64,000 bases of DNA from Kitasatospora sp. MAA19 (GCF_029894125.1 NZ_JARXYZ010000011.1:62001-126000), one strand, 5' to 3'. Shown: positions 33,317 through 43,212, counted from the first letter of the stretch. Notes: generated by a model from the sequence alone, not told the origin. Program-made: numbers and translations.

Positions 33317-35470
33317 ATGACCATGCCGTTCGCGCGACGGAAGGACGCCGCGACGGCCCGCGGACGAGGCGCCGGACGGCGGCTCGACGACGACCTGGCC
33401 ACCGTTCCGGTGCCCGAAGCCCCGTACGACTACGGCCACTTCAGTCGGCTCGCCGGTCCGGCCCGGGACCCGGACGAGGACGACGACCTCGGCGGCGGCG
33501 TCTACCGGCCCGAGCCCGCCCACCCCGGCACCCCTCCGGCGCAGTGGCCCGCACCGCAGGCCGAGCACTGGCCCGCACCGCAGTCCGCGCGACCTCCGAC
33601 CGGCACCCCGACCGGCACCCTGACCGGCACTCCGGCCCCCGCCCCCTACCGCGTCCAGTACCGCAGCCTGTTACGCCGCGAGCCGCACCGGATCCGCGCC
33701 GCGCTGCTGCTGGTGGCCGCCCCGCTGGTGGAGGCGGTGCTGCTGGTCTGGCTGCTGCTGCCGGAGCACTGGCCGGAGCGCCCCGGCGAGACGCAGACCC
33801 TGGTGTTGCTGGGCGACAAGGTGATGATCGGGATCATCGCCGTGGTCGAGGTGTTCCGGCTGGTCAACGTCGTGTCCAACGCCCACGCCACGCTCGTCGC
33901 CCGCGATCCGATACCGGTGACACCGGAGTCCGGCACCCGGGTCGCGTTCCTCACCACCTGCGTGCCGGGCAAGGAGCCGCCGGAGATGGTGCGGTCCACG
34001 CTGGTCGCGGCACGCGGCGTCCGGCACGAAGGCCCGTACGACGTCTGGCTGTTGGACGAGGGAAACGATCCTGCAATGCAGGCGCTCTGCACCGAACTGG
34101 GCGTCCGCCACTTCAGCCGGTTCGGCCGCCCGCACTGGAACCGGCCCAAGGGACGGTTCCGCGCCAGGACCAAGCACGGCAACTACAACGCCTGGCTGCA
34201 GGCGCACGGGGACGACTACGACTTCTGGGTCTCGGTCGACACCGACCACGCCCCGCTGCCGGACTTCTGCGAGCGGATGCTGGGCTACTTCCGCGACCCG
34301 GACGTGGCATTCGTGGTCGGCCCCCAGGTGTACGGGAACTACCGGAGCTCGGGTTCCGCCGTCACCAAATTCTCCGAGAGCCAGCAGTACCTCTTCCACG
34401 CGCTCATCCAGCGCGCCGGAAACCGTTACGGCGCGCCCATGTTCGTCGGCACCAACAACGCCGTCAGAATTCGTGCGCTCCAGTCGATCGGCGGGTTGTA
34501 CGACTCCATCACGGAGGATATGGCGACCGGTCTGGAGTTCCACCGGAGCCGAAACCCCGAAACCGGTGAACGCTGGAAGTCCGTGTACACCCCGGACGTG
34601 CTCGCGGTCGGCGAGGGCCCGTCCTCCTGGACCGACTTCTTCTCCCAGCAACTGCGCTGGAGCCGCGGCACCTACGAGACCCTGCTCACCCAGTACTGGC
34701 GGGTGCTCTGGCAGCTGTCGCCCGGCCGGCTGCTCAACTACTCGCTGATGGTGGGCTTCTACCCGATGGCGGCGATCACCTGGCTGCTCGGCGGCCTCTC
34801 CAGCGTGCTCTATCTGGGGTTCGGCGCCTCGGGCGTCCACGTGTCCTCCGAGATCTGGATGATGCTGTACAGCGACGCCGCCGCGCTCCAACTGCTGCTC
34901 TACACCTGGAACCGGAAGCACAACGTGAGCCCGCACGAGCCGGCCGGCTCCTCCGGGGTCGCGGGCATGCTGATGTCGGCGCTCTGCGGACCGGTCTACG
35001 CGGCCGCGCTGGTGCAGGCGCTGCTGCGGCGGCGCAGCCGCTTCGTGGTGACGCCGAAGGGCCGTTCGGCCAGCGCGGACCGGGTGAGCACCTTCCGGTT
35101 CCACCTGTTCTGGGCACTGGTGTTCGGCGGCGCGATCACGGCCTCCTTCTTCACCGGTTACGACCACGTCGCGATGCGCACCTGGGCCTGGATCGCCTTG
35201 GTCCTGACCGTGCTGCCACTCCTGGTGCTGGTCGGCGACGCCGTCCGCCGCCGGCGCACCCGGCCCACGGCCACCCTCACGGTCACCGGCGGTCCGGCGG
35301 CGACCCCGAGGGTCGTCCTGGAGAAGCGCCGCCCCCGACACGCCCGCGACCCGCGCCGAGCCCCGGCCGCCGCTCGGACCGCCGCCCAGGCCGCAGCGCC
35401 TACCGCGCCGGTCACCACACCGGTCACCACGGCGACGCCCGGCCGGGCGGAGAGCACCACCACCCGCTGA
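33317..35470 (+). CDS. cslA: Cellulose-synthase-like glycosyltransferase CslA
   Basis: A 717-residue processive beta-glycosyltransferase (GT2). A hydrophilic, Pro-rich N-terminus (1-115) precedes membrane helices near 125-175. The catalytic domain has D308-x-D310 (DTDHAP), TED at 399-401 and the Q444-Q-L-R-W448 motif; several more helices and a basic Ala/Thr tail follow. In Streptomyces, CslA makes a beta-glycan at hyphal tips and partners GlxA in morphology. The ATG has GGGGAG upstream. Codon 119 (33671-33673) is TTA, so translation should need the bldA tRNA. Confidence 0.95.
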   Translation: MTMPFARRKDAATARGRGAGRRLDDDLATVPVPEAPYDYGHFSRLAGPARDPDEDDDLGGGVYRPEPAHPGTPPAQWPAPQAEHWPAPQSARPPTGTPTGTLTGTPAPAPYRVQYRSLLRREPHRIRAALLLVAAPLVEAVLLVWLLLPEHWPERPGETQTLVLLGDKVMIGIIAVVEVFRLVNVVSNAHATLVARDPIPVTPESGTRVAFLTTCVPGKEPPEMVRSTLVAARGVRHEGPYDVWLLDEGNDPAMQALCTELGVRHFSRFGRPHWNRPKGRFRARTKHGNYNAWLQAHGDDYDFWVSVDTDHAPLPDFCERMLGYFRDPDVAFVVGPQVYGNYRSSGSAVTKFSESQQYLFHALIQRAGNRYGAPMFVGTNNAVRIRALQSIGGLYDSITEDMATGLEFHRSRNPETGERWKSVYTPDVLAVGEGPSSWTDFFSQQLRWSRGTYETLLTQYWRVLWQLSPGRLLNYSLMVGFYPMAAITWLLGGLSSVLYLGFGASGVHVSSEIWMMLYSDAAALQLLLYTWNRKHNVSPHEPAGSSGVAGMLMSALCGPVYAAALVQALLRRRSRFVVTPKGRSASADRVSTFRFHLFWALVFGGAITASFFTGYDHVAMRTWAWIALVLTVLPLLVLVGDAVRRRRTRPTATLTVTGGPAATPRVVLEKRRPRHARDPRRAPAAARTAAQAAAPTAPVTTPVTTATPGRAESTTTR

Positions 35471-35646
35471 GCCCGCCCCGACCGCCTCGCCGCCAGACCC
35501 GCCACCGACCGCCCGACCGCCCGACCGCCCACCACCCGCCGTGCCCGCCCCGACCGCCCGACCGCCGCCCGCCCACCGCCCACCGCCCACCGCCGCCCGC
35601 CCGACCACCTCAAGAGCCTCCGAACCTCACGAGGGGACCAACCACC
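35471..35646 (+). repeat. C-rich low-complexity spacer between cslA and glxA
   Basis: 176 bp composed largely of CCGCC, CCACC and CGACC runs. No dyad that would stop transcription was seen. A clear ribosome binding site (GAGGGG) for glxA lies near its end, so cslA and glxA can be one transcript. Confidence 0.55.
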
Positions 35647-37578
35647 ATGAAGATCCACAAGACCGGCCGGACCAAGCGCTTCGCCCTCGGCAGCACCGTC
35701 GCGCTGACCGTCGCGGGGATGAACGCACCCGCCGTCCTCGGCTTCGCCAGCGAGCAGTACCACCAGTACGTGATCAACCGCCCCGAGTACAAGGCGGAGT
35801 ACGGCCACTGGCAGACCCTCAGCCTGCCCGCGGAGTTCCGGGTCAACGCCGTCCACGCCACGCTGCTGCGCACCGGAAAGGTCCTCATCGTGGCCGGCTC
35901 CGGCAACGACGAGAAGCACTTCGACGCGGGCAGCTTCCGCAGCCTGCTCTGGGACCCGGCCAGGAACACCTACCAGCTGATCCCCACCCCGGCCGACATG
36001 TTCTGCGGCGGCCACTCCTCGCTGCCGGACGGCCGCGTCCTGGTGGCCGGCGGCACCCAGCGGTACGAGAAGCTGGCGGGCGTGGTGAAGAGGGCGGCCG
36101 GCGTCATGCGGGTGCGCAACGAGAGCCCCGACCGCGCCAGGACGTTCCCCGAGGGCACCGTCTTCGTCGCCCCGAACGGGCGCGAGTACGCCTCGACCGT
36201 GCCGGTGACCGTCCCGGCCGCGGTGAAGACGGGCTCCGGCCCGCAGACCGTCGTCACCGCCGGCGAGCAGCACGTGTTCGTCGAGGCGGTCGGGGAGGGC
36301 GCCGACTACGTCGCCGACTCCCCCGCCCAGTACCGGATCAAGGGCCTGACCGGCACCGACGCCCACAACCTGTACGGGCAGAGCACGAAGCTGACCCTGG
36401 ACAAGCAGGAGTACCAGGGCATCCGCTCCGCGTTCGAGTTCAACCCGGACACCGAGCTGTACGAGCAGGTCACCGACATGGCGTACGCCCGCTGGTACCC
36501 GACGCTCACCGGGCTCGGCGACGGGCGGGTGGTCACCGTCTCGGGCCTGGACGACACCGGCGAGATCCTCAACGGCAACGACAACGAGATCTACGACCCG
36601 AAGAACAAGACCTGGTCCAAGGGCCCGGACCGCTACTTCCCGACCTACCCGTCGATCTTCCTGACCGCCTCCGGCAAGCTCTTCTACTCCGGTTCCAACG
36701 CCGGCTACGGCCCCGCCGACAAGGGCCGCGATCCCGGGGTGTGGGACCTGTCGAACAACGCTTTCCAGCCCGTCCCCGGCCTGCGCGACCCGGCGCTCAC
36801 CGAGACCTCGTCCTCCGTCCTGCTGCCGCCCGCGCAGGCGCAGAAGGTGATGGTGCTCGGCGGCGGGGGCGTCGGCGAGTCGCCGCTGTCCACCGCCCGG
36901 ACCGACATCGTCAACCTCTCCTCCCCCGAACCCGCCTTCACCCCGGGCCCGGACCTGCCGGCCGGCGGCACCCGCTACCTCAACAGCGTGATCCTCCCGA
37001 ACGACACCGTGTTCACCACCGGCGGCTCCAGCGGCTACCGGGGCCGGGGAGCCAGCGACCTGCTCAAGGCGCAGGTGTACCACCCGGACACCAACACCTT
37101 CAGCACCGCCGCCGAACCCACCGTCGGCCGCGACTACCACTCCGAGGCGCTGCTGCTGCCGGACGGCCGGGTGGCCGTGCTCGGCTCCAACCCGCTGTTC
37201 GCGGACAAGGCGGAGACCACGCCGGGCGGGTTCGAGCAGCGCATCGAGATCTACACCCCGCCGTACCTGTTCCACGGCGACCGCCCGCAGGTGGACGCCG
37301 CACCGGAGGCGGCGAAGCTCGGCGGCACCGTGCGGATCGGCACGGCCCGGCCGGACGCGGTCGCCACCGCCAAGCTGATCCGGCCCAGTTCCGTCACCCA
37401 CGTGACCGACGTCGAACAGCGCTCGGTGGCCCTGGACATCAGCGGGCGCTCGGCGGACGGGGTCTCGCTCACCCTCCCCGGCAACCCGAACCTGCTGCCG
37501 CCCGGCTGGTACATGCTGTTCCTGACCGACGCCGCCGGAACCCCGTCGGTCGCGCGCTGGATCCAGGTGACCGGCTGA
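35647..37578 (+). CDS. glxA: Galactose-oxidase-like copper radical oxidase GlxA
   Basis: A 643-residue radical copper oxidase. A basic N-terminus with one hydrophobic stretch (12-32) anchors or exports it. The kelch-type beta-propeller carries the expected active site: Cys120 (MFCGGHS) and Tyr284 (ARWYPT) as the thioether pair, with Trp283 beside it, and Tyr497-His498 (RDYHSEA) as copper ligands. A C-terminal immunoglobulin-like domain supplies the last His. In Streptomyces, GlxA acts on the CslA product at hyphal tips. The start has GAGGGG upstream. It follows cslA in the conserved order. Confidence 0.95.
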   Translation: MKIHKTGRTKRFALGSTVALTVAGMNAPAVLGFASEQYHQYVINRPEYKAEYGHWQTLSLPAEFRVNAVHATLLRTGKVLIVAGSGNDEKHFDAGSFRSLLWDPARNTYQLIPTPADMFCGGHSSLPDGRVLVAGGTQRYEKLAGVVKRAAGVMRVRNESPDRARTFPEGTVFVAPNGREYASTVPVTVPAAVKTGSGPQTVVTAGEQHVFVEAVGEGADYVADSPAQYRIKGLTGTDAHNLYGQSTKLTLDKQEYQGIRSAFEFNPDTELYEQVTDMAYARWYPTLTGLGDGRVVTVSGLDDTGEILNGNDNEIYDPKNKTWSKGPDRYFPTYPSIFLTASGKLFYSGSNAGYGPADKGRDPGVWDLSNNAFQPVPGLRDPALTETSSSVLLPPAQAQKVMVLGGGGVGESPLSTARTDIVNLSSPEPAFTPGPDLPAGGTRYLNSVILPNDTVFTTGGSSGYRGRGASDLLKAQVYHPDTNTFSTAAEPTVGRDYHSEALLLPDGRVAVLGSNPLFADKAETTPGGFEQRIEIYTPPYLFHGDRPQVDAAPEAAKLGGTVRIGTARPDAVATAKLIRPSSVTHVTDVEQRSVALDISGRSADGVSLTLPGNPNLLPPGWYMLFLTDAAGTPSVARWIQVTG

Positions 37579-37635
37579 GCGGCACGGAACGGACGGAGTC
37601 CGCAGCGGGCCCGAACCCCGACCCGACCGGCGCCC

Positions 37636-38730
37636 TCAGCGGGCGGCCTGCGCCAGGCCGAGCGCGTACGGCAGCCAGAACTCGCCGGCCCGGGGCTCGC
37701 CGCGCCCGCACTCGCCGTCCGACTCCCCCGGGTTCTTGATCCACAGGTAGGCGTCGACCCCCGGCCGACCGGTGTCGGCGGTCGGCCGCTCGCCGAGCGC
37801 ACGCCCGGGCGGGTTGCACCAGGCGTCGCCGCCCAGCGGGCCGTTGCCGTTGCGGCTGGTGTCGATGACGAAGTGCTTCCCGCCCAGGGCGGCCGAGAGC
37901 CGGCCCCCGTAGGCCGCGTTCCGGTCGGTGTCGTAGAAGTTGGCGACGTTCACCGCGAAGCCATCCGCCGCCGCGATCCCGGACTTGCGCAGCGCGGTGG
38001 ACAGTTCGGCCGGGTCCTGTGCCCAGCCGGGGTTGCCCGCGTCCAGGTAGACCCGCACCTGCGGACGCTTCTTCAACTCCTGGACGGCGAAGGCCAGCAG
38101 GCCGTAGCGCTCGGCGGCCAGGTCGCCCTTGATCCCGCAGGTGTCCAGGGTGTGGGCGACGGCGTCCGGTTCCAGCACCACCCAGGCCCTGCGGTCGCCG
38201 AGAGCCTCCGCGACGCCGCTGATCCAGGCCCGGTAGGACGCGGCGTCGGCGGCGCCGCCGGCCGAGTAGAGGCCGCAGTCGCGGTGCGGGATGTTGTAGG
38301 CGACGAAGACCGCCGTCCGGTCCGCCTCGGCGGCCCGGCGGCTGACCTGCTCGGCGATCTCCTTGGCGCCCTGCTCGCCGAGCCACTGCGAGGAGGGCTG
38401 GGCGGCGATCCGCAGCAGCGTGTCGGCCTCCGCCGGCCGGCCCTGGCCGCGCAGCGCGGCGACCTGCCGGGCGGCGTTGGTCTGGTCGGAGACGTAGAAG
38501 GCCTGGCCGGAAAGCTGGGCGAGGCCTGCGGGGCCGGTGGCCCGGCCAGGGGTGGCGACGTCGGGCGCAGCGGCCGGTGCGGTGCCACCACGGCCGCCGG
38601 AAGATCCGCCGGAGGATCCCCCGTTCGAGCCGCCGTTAGAGCCGCTGCAGCCGGTGGCCCCCGCCAACAGCACGACCAGGGCCGCCCCCACGGCCCGTCG
38701 GATTGCCACGATCCGTCCCACCCGGCGCAC
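37636..38730 (-). CDS. Glycoside hydrolase family 6 lipoprotein (endoglucanase, CslZ-like)
   Basis: A 364-residue GH6 enzyme. A lipoprotein signal ends in LAGATGC (Cys28), followed by a Ser/Gly/Asn linker. The GH6 body includes VAYNIPHRDCGLYSAGG, the LEPDAV motif and LDAGNPGW. It would cut beta-1,4-glucans outside the membrane. The GTG start has GGGAGGGG 6 bases upstream. In S. coelicolor and S. lividans a GH6 gene, cslZ, lies with cslA-glxA; here it is convergent with glxA, 57 bp away, so it cannot be in the same transcript. Confidence 0.9.
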   Translation of the reverse strand: MRRVGRIVAIRRAVGAALVVLLAGATGCSGSNGGSNGGSSGGSSGGRGGTAPAAAPDVATPGRATGPAGLAQLSGQAFYVSDQTNAARQVAALRGQGRPAEADTLLRIAAQPSSQWLGEQGAKEIAEQVSRRAAEADRTAVFVAYNIPHRDCGLYSAGGAADAASYRAWISGVAEALGDRRAWVVLEPDAVAHTLDTCGIKGDLAAERYGLLAFAVQELKKRPQVRVYLDAGNPGWAQDPAELSTALRKSGIAAADGFAVNVANFYDTDRNAAYGGRLSAALGGKHFVIDTSRNGNGPLGGDAWCNPPGRALGERPTADTGRPGVDAYLWIKNPGESDGECGRGEPRAGEFWLPYALGLAQAAR

Positions 38731-38923
38731 GTACCGCCCCTCCCCCAGAACCGGTCCGGCGACCGGTCGGCACCAGCTAAGCACACCGGGAACCGGCCGG
38801 CCGCGACGGGCGGTGAACGGAAGGCGGCCGTGAGCGGGCGGTCCGGGCGACCCCGCCCGCCCGGACCGCCCGTCACTCGACCACCCCCCAGGCGCTCAAC
38901 CCACGTCACTCAGCCCCCGGCGC

Positions 38924-39652
38924 TCAGCCCTGCTTCAGGTTCGGCACCTGCCAGTCGATCGACTCGCCGCCGAAGCCGTCCAGCGCCGTGTTGATCTGCG
39001 AGAACGGACGGCTGCCGAAGAACAGCTTGGCGGACAGCGGCGACGGGTGCGCCCCCTGCACGACCACGTGCTTGGACGTGTCGATCAGCGGCAGCTTCTT
39101 CTTCGCGTAGTTGCCCCACAGCACGAAGACCACCGGCTCCTCGCGCTCGCTCACCGCCTTGATCACCGCGTCGGTGAACTTCTCCCAGCCCTTCGCCTTG
39201 TGCGAGTTGGCCTCGTGCGCGCGCACCGTGAGCACCGCGTTGAGCAGCAGGACGCCCTGCTCGGCCCAGTGCATCAGATAGCCGTTGTCCGGGGCGGGGA
39301 TGCCGAGGTCGGCGTCCAGCTCCTTGAAGATGTTGCGCAGCGAGGGCGGCGTCCTGGTGCCGGGCAGCACCGAGAAGCTCATGCCGTGGGCCTGGCCGTC
39401 GTCGTGGTACGGGTCCTGGCCGAGGACGAGCACCCGGACCTTCTCGTACGGCGTGGCCTCCAGTGCGGCGAACTCCTGGCCGCTCGGCGGGAACACCTGG
39501 TGCTGCGCGCGCTCGGCCGCCACGAAGGCCGCCAGCTCGGCGAAGTACGGCTTCTCCGTCTCGGCGCCCAGCACGGCGCGCCAGGACTCGGGCAGCTCCA
39601 GCCCGCCGCCTTCGCCAGCCTCGACCGCGCCCGCCTCGACCGTGTCCGTCAC
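38924..39652 (-). CDS. ung: Uracil-DNA glycosylase
   Basis: A 242-residue family 1 UNG. The water-activating loop GQDPYHD (Asp80) and the HPSPLS motif near the C-terminus are intact, and PPSLRNIFKEL matches the family. It removes uracil from DNA to start base-excision repair. The start is the GTG at 39652, with GGGAGGT 7 bases upstream; an upstream GTG in frame would place this site inside the gene. Length is typical of the family. Monocistronic. Confidence 0.96.
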   Translation of the reverse strand: MTDTVEAGAVEAGEGGGLELPESWRAVLGAETEKPYFAELAAFVAAERAQHQVFPPSGQEFAALEATPYEKVRVLVLGQDPYHDDGQAHGMSFSVLPGTRTPPSLRNIFKELDADLGIPAPDNGYLMHWAEQGVLLLNAVLTVRAHEANSHKAKGWEKFTDAVIKAVSEREEPVVFVLWGNYAKKKLPLIDTSKHVVVQGAHPSPLSAKLFFGSRPFSQINTALDGFGGESIDWQVPNLKQG

Positions 39653-39730
39653 GACATCTACCTCCCACACCGCGGCTGTTGTGCCGCACGCCCTCTTTCA
39701 CCCCGAACGCTACACAGCCCCACTGACACC

Positions 39731-40972
39731 TCACTCCGCCGGAGCGCGGGCAGGCCCGGAGGAAGCGGAAGAAGGGGACGGAGCGGAAGGGGAGTTCGCG
39801 GCGGTCGCCCGCTCCACCCGGAGGTGCTCCACCACGTTGAGGGCCACCAGCAGCACCGCCAGCGTCACGAGCACCGCCAGCGCCGGCAGCCGTACCATCG
39901 CCGGCGCCAGCCCCAGCACGACCACCGCCGCGCCGACCCGGGTCGTCGCGACCTTGCGGAACATCATCCAGCGGGTGTACCCGAAGGTCAGCAGGTACAG
40001 CCCGCACCCGCCGTACAGCAGCGCCACCGACCCCGGGCCGAGCGCCTGCCACGGGTCCGCGACCGTCTCCCCGAAGCCGACCGCCACCCCGATCACCCCG
40101 GCGGCCAGCGCCAGATGCCCGTACTGGAAGATCCGGCGGATGACGTCCCGCCGGGAGTCGGCGACCACCACGGCGTACCGCATCGCGTCCGCCGCGTACA
40201 CGAAGTACTGCCACCACAGGCCCGCCGAAATGGTGAACGCGGCGGCCACGGCGGCGAGTTCGGCGGCGTCCAGCCGCGCACCGGCCGCCGTCCCGCCGAT
40301 CCCGACGATCGACTCGCCGAGCGCCACCAGCAGGAACAGCGCGAACCGCTCCGGCATGTGCGAGGGGTGGTACGCCACCGCGGCCAGCCGCCGCCGGAAC
40401 ACCAGCGGCGCGGCCAGGTCGCAGAGCGCGGCCGCCGCCCACAGCGCCAGCCGCGGCCCGTCCGGCAGCAGCCCGCCCGCGACCAGCAGCGGCCCGCTGA
40501 CCAGCACGCCGGCGCCGTACGGACCGCGCCAGACGCCCGGGACGCGGATCAGCAGGAGCAGCAGCACCAGCCGGGCCAGCCAGTACGCGGCGCCGAGCAG
40601 CACGCCCCGCCCGCCGTACGCGCCCGGGACGGCGAGCGCCATGAACAGGCCGGCCAGCCCGACCGCCAGGATGCCGAGGCGGTCCCGCAGGTTGTCCACG
40701 TCCCGGATGTTGGCCTGCACGGTGGTGCCCACCCAGCACCAGTACACCGGCACGAACACCACCAGCGCCCGGACGAGCCCGGTGGCGTCGTGGTGGTGGT
40801 GCAGCAGGCCCGAGACCTGGGTGATCGCGAAGACGAAGACCAGGTCGAAGTAGAGCTCGGCCCAGGTGACCCGCTTCTCCTCGGCGCCCTCGGCGCCCGC
40901 CCCCGCCGTGTCCTCGACGGCCCATCCCTCGTCGATGCCCGAGGCGCCCTCGGTGTCCCCCGTCGCACGCAT
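39731..40972 (-). CDS. Low temperature requirement protein A (LtrA) family membrane protein
   Basis: A 413-residue integral membrane protein with about eleven hydrophobic segments. The LtrA signature VTWAELYFDLVFVFAITQ begins near residue 34, and FALFLLVALGESIVGIG is conserved in the middle. The family was named from a cold-sensitive Listeria mutant; biochemical function is unknown. The C-terminus is a Ser/Pro/Ala tail. The ATG is placed with a G-rich tract upstream. Confidence 0.9.
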   Translation of the reverse strand: MRATGDTEGASGIDEGWAVEDTAGAGAEGAEEKRVTWAELYFDLVFVFAITQVSGLLHHHHDATGLVRALVVFVPVYWCWVGTTVQANIRDVDNLRDRLGILAVGLAGLFMALAVPGAYGGRGVLLGAAYWLARLVLLLLLIRVPGVWRGPYGAGVLVSGPLLVAGGLLPDGPRLALWAAAALCDLAAPLVFRRRLAAVAYHPSHMPERFALFLLVALGESIVGIGGTAAGARLDAAELAAVAAAFTISAGLWWQYFVYAADAMRYAVVVADSRRDVIRRIFQYGHLALAAGVIGVAVGFGETVADPWQALGPGSVALLYGGCGLYLLTFGYTRWMMFRKVATTRVGAAVVVLGLAPAMVRLPALAVLVTLAVLLVALNVVEHLRVERATAANSPSAPSPSSASSGPARAPAE

Positions 40973-41072
40973 GGCGCCGTTGCCCCCCACAGTCCCCACA
41001 GTCCCCACCGGTACGAAACGGGCCCCGCCCCGGCGACCGGCCGGAACGGGGCCCACGACAGCACCGCAGAGG

Positions 41073-41852
41073 CTAGACCAGCTCGACCAGGTCCGCGATC
41101 GACTTGACCACCCGGGTCGGCCGGTACGGGAAGCGCTCGACGTCGTCGGCGGCGGTCAGGCCGGTGAGGACCAGGATGGTCTCCATGCCGGCCTCCATGC
41201 CCGCGACGATGTCGGTGTCCATCCGGTCGCCGATCATCACGGCGGTCTCGGAGTGGGCCCCGGCGGTGTTCAGCGCCTCCCGCATCATCAGCGGGTTGGG
41301 CTTGCCGACGAAGTAGGGCTCGACGCCGGTCGCCTTGGTGATCAGGGCCGCGACCGAGCCGGTGGCCGGCAGCACGCCCTCGGTGGACGGGCCGGTCTCG
41401 TCCGGGTTGGTGCAGATGAACCGGGCGCCCTGGTTGATCAGGCGGATCGCCTTGGTGAGCGCCTCGAAGCTGTAGGTACGGGTCTCGCCGAGGACGACGT
41501 AGTCCGGGTTGTTGTCGGTCAGCACGTAACCGGCCTGGTACAGCGCGGTGGTGAGCCCCGCCTCGCCGATCACGTACGCGGTGCCGCCCGGGCGCTGGCC
41601 CTGGAGGAACTTGGCGGTGGCCAGGGCGGAGGTCCAGATGCAGTCCTCGGGCACCTCCAGTCCCATGCCGGCCAGGCGGGCGCTGAGGTCGCGCGGGGTG
41701 TAGATGGAGTTGTTGGTGAGAACCAGGAACGGCTTGCCGGACTCCCGCAGCCTGCGCAGGAACTCCTTCGCGCCGGGGATCGGCGTGCCCTCGTGGATGA
41801 GGACGCCGTCCATGTCGGTCAGCCAGGACTCGATGGGCTTGCGGTCTGCCAC
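41073..41852 (-). CDS. HAD-superfamily IIA (NagD-like) phosphatase
   Basis: A 259-residue HAD hydrolase. Motif I is LTDMDGVLIHEG (nucleophile Asp), motif II LTNNS, and motif IV is in MIGDRMDTDIVAG. The lid domain is of the C2 cap type found in NagD and 4-nitrophenylphosphatases. It likely dephosphorylates a sugar phosphate or nucleotide. The GTG start has GGGAG 8 bases upstream. Divergent from the oxidoreductase gene at 42058. Confidence 0.93.
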   Translation of the reverse strand: MADRKPIESWLTDMDGVLIHEGTPIPGAKEFLRRLRESGKPFLVLTNNSIYTPRDLSARLAGMGLEVPEDCIWTSALATAKFLQGQRPGGTAYVIGEAGLTTALYQAGYVLTDNNPDYVVLGETRTYSFEALTKAIRLINQGARFICTNPDETGPSTEGVLPATGSVAALITKATGVEPYFVGKPNPLMMREALNTAGAHSETAVMIGDRMDTDIVAGMEAGMETILVLTGLTAADDVERFPYRPTRVVKSIADLVELV

Positions 41853-42057
41853 GTGCGTGTCTCCCGAAGTGTTGCAACGTCTTGCGATGGCCCTGACGCG
41901 GCACAGCCTAATCCGCACGTCTGCCCGACGGCAGCGCGTCCCGCCCACCGGAACACCACCACGGGACCACCGCGGCACCACCGCCCGCTGGGCCGTCCCC
42001 CCAGGCCCTGCCCCCCGATACCGGGAGCAACCGGGCGCCGCGTGATTGAGTGAGCGC

Positions 42058-43131
42058 ATGAGCCCCGAGACCTCCCGCCCGTTCCGCGTCGGCCTGATCG
42101 GCTACGGCCTGGCCGGCTCCGCATTCCACGCCCCGCTCATCGCCGCCACGCCCGGGCTGCGCCTGGACGCCGTGGTCACCGCCAATCCCGAGCGCCGCGA
42201 GCAGCTGAGCCGCGAACACCCCGGCGCCCGCGCCGTCGACACCCCGGAGCAGCTGCTCGCCGACCCGGACGCGCTCGACCTGGTCGTCATCGCCTCGCCC
42301 AACCGCACCCACGCCCCGCTCGCCCACGCCGCCCTGCGCGCCGGGCTGGCCACCGTCGTCGACAAGCCGCTGGCCGGCACCGCCGCCGAGGCGCTGGAGC
42401 TGTGCCGGCTCGCCGAGGCCCGGGGCACCCTGCTCTCCGTCTTCCAGAACCGGCGCTGGGACGGGGACTTCCTGACCGCCGCCCGGCTGGTCCGGGGCGG
42501 CGCGCTCGGCCGGGTGCACCGCTTCGAGTCCCGCTTCGAGCGGTTCCGCCCCAAGCCCAAGCCCGGCTGGCGCGAGCTCGCCGACCCCGCCGAGGTCGGC
42601 GGGACGCTGTACGACCTGGGCAGCCACCTGGTCGACCAGGCGCTGACCCTGTTCGGCCCGGTGGAGACGGTCTACGCGGAGATCGACGTGCGCCGGGACG
42701 GTGCGGTCGTCGACGACGACGCGTTCCTCGCCCTCACCCACGCCTCCGGCACCCGCTCGCACCTGTGGACCAGCGCCATCACCCCGCTGATCGGCCCCCG
42801 ACTGCGGGTGCTCGGCGACACCGCCGGGTACGTCAAGCCCGGCATGGACCCGCAGGAGGCGGACCTGCGCGCCGGACGCCGCCCGGACGGCGCGCACCCG
42901 TGGGGCGCCGACCAGCCCTCGCGCTACGGCACCCTGGGCACCGACGAGTCCGCGATCGAACTCCCCACCGACCCGGGCGACTACCCCGCCTACTACGCCG
43001 GCATCGCCGCCGCCCTGGCCTCCCCCGGCACCCCGCCCCCGGTCGACCCGCGCGACGCGGTGGCCACCCTCACCGTGCTGGAGGCCGCCCGCGCCTCCGC
43101 CGCCACGGGCACGACGGTCCGCCTGGACTGA
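42058..43131 (+). CDS. Gfo/Idh/MocA-family oxidoreductase
   Basis: A 357-residue NAD(P)-dependent oxidoreductase. The N-terminal Rossmann fold has GLIGYGLAGSAFHAP; the DKPLAGTAAEA segment holds the EKP-like catalytic motif. The C-terminal alpha/beta domain follows. It probably oxidises or reduces a sugar or inositol derivative. There is no Shine-Dalgarno sequence before the ATG; TTGAGT 6 bases upstream could be a -10, in which case the mRNA is leaderless. Monocistronic. Confidence 0.9.
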   Translation: MSPETSRPFRVGLIGYGLAGSAFHAPLIAATPGLRLDAVVTANPERREQLSREHPGARAVDTPEQLLADPDALDLVVIASPNRTHAPLAHAALRAGLATVVDKPLAGTAAEALELCRLAEARGTLLSVFQNRRWDGDFLTAARLVRGGALGRVHRFESRFERFRPKPKPGWRELADPAEVGGTLYDLGSHLVDQALTLFGPVETVYAEIDVRRDGAVVDDDAFLALTHASGTRSHLWTSAITPLIGPRLRVLGDTAGYVKPGMDPQEADLRAGRRPDGAHPWGADQPSRYGTLGTDESAIELPTDPGDYPAYYAGIAAALASPGTPPPVDPRDAVATLTVLEAARASAATGTTVRLD

Positions 43132-43212
43132 GCGCCGGACCCGAAGCGCCCGACGGGCCCGCCGTCCCCTCGACCTCGGCTTCTCGGACCGGGAGTCGAG
43201 GGGCGGCGGCCG

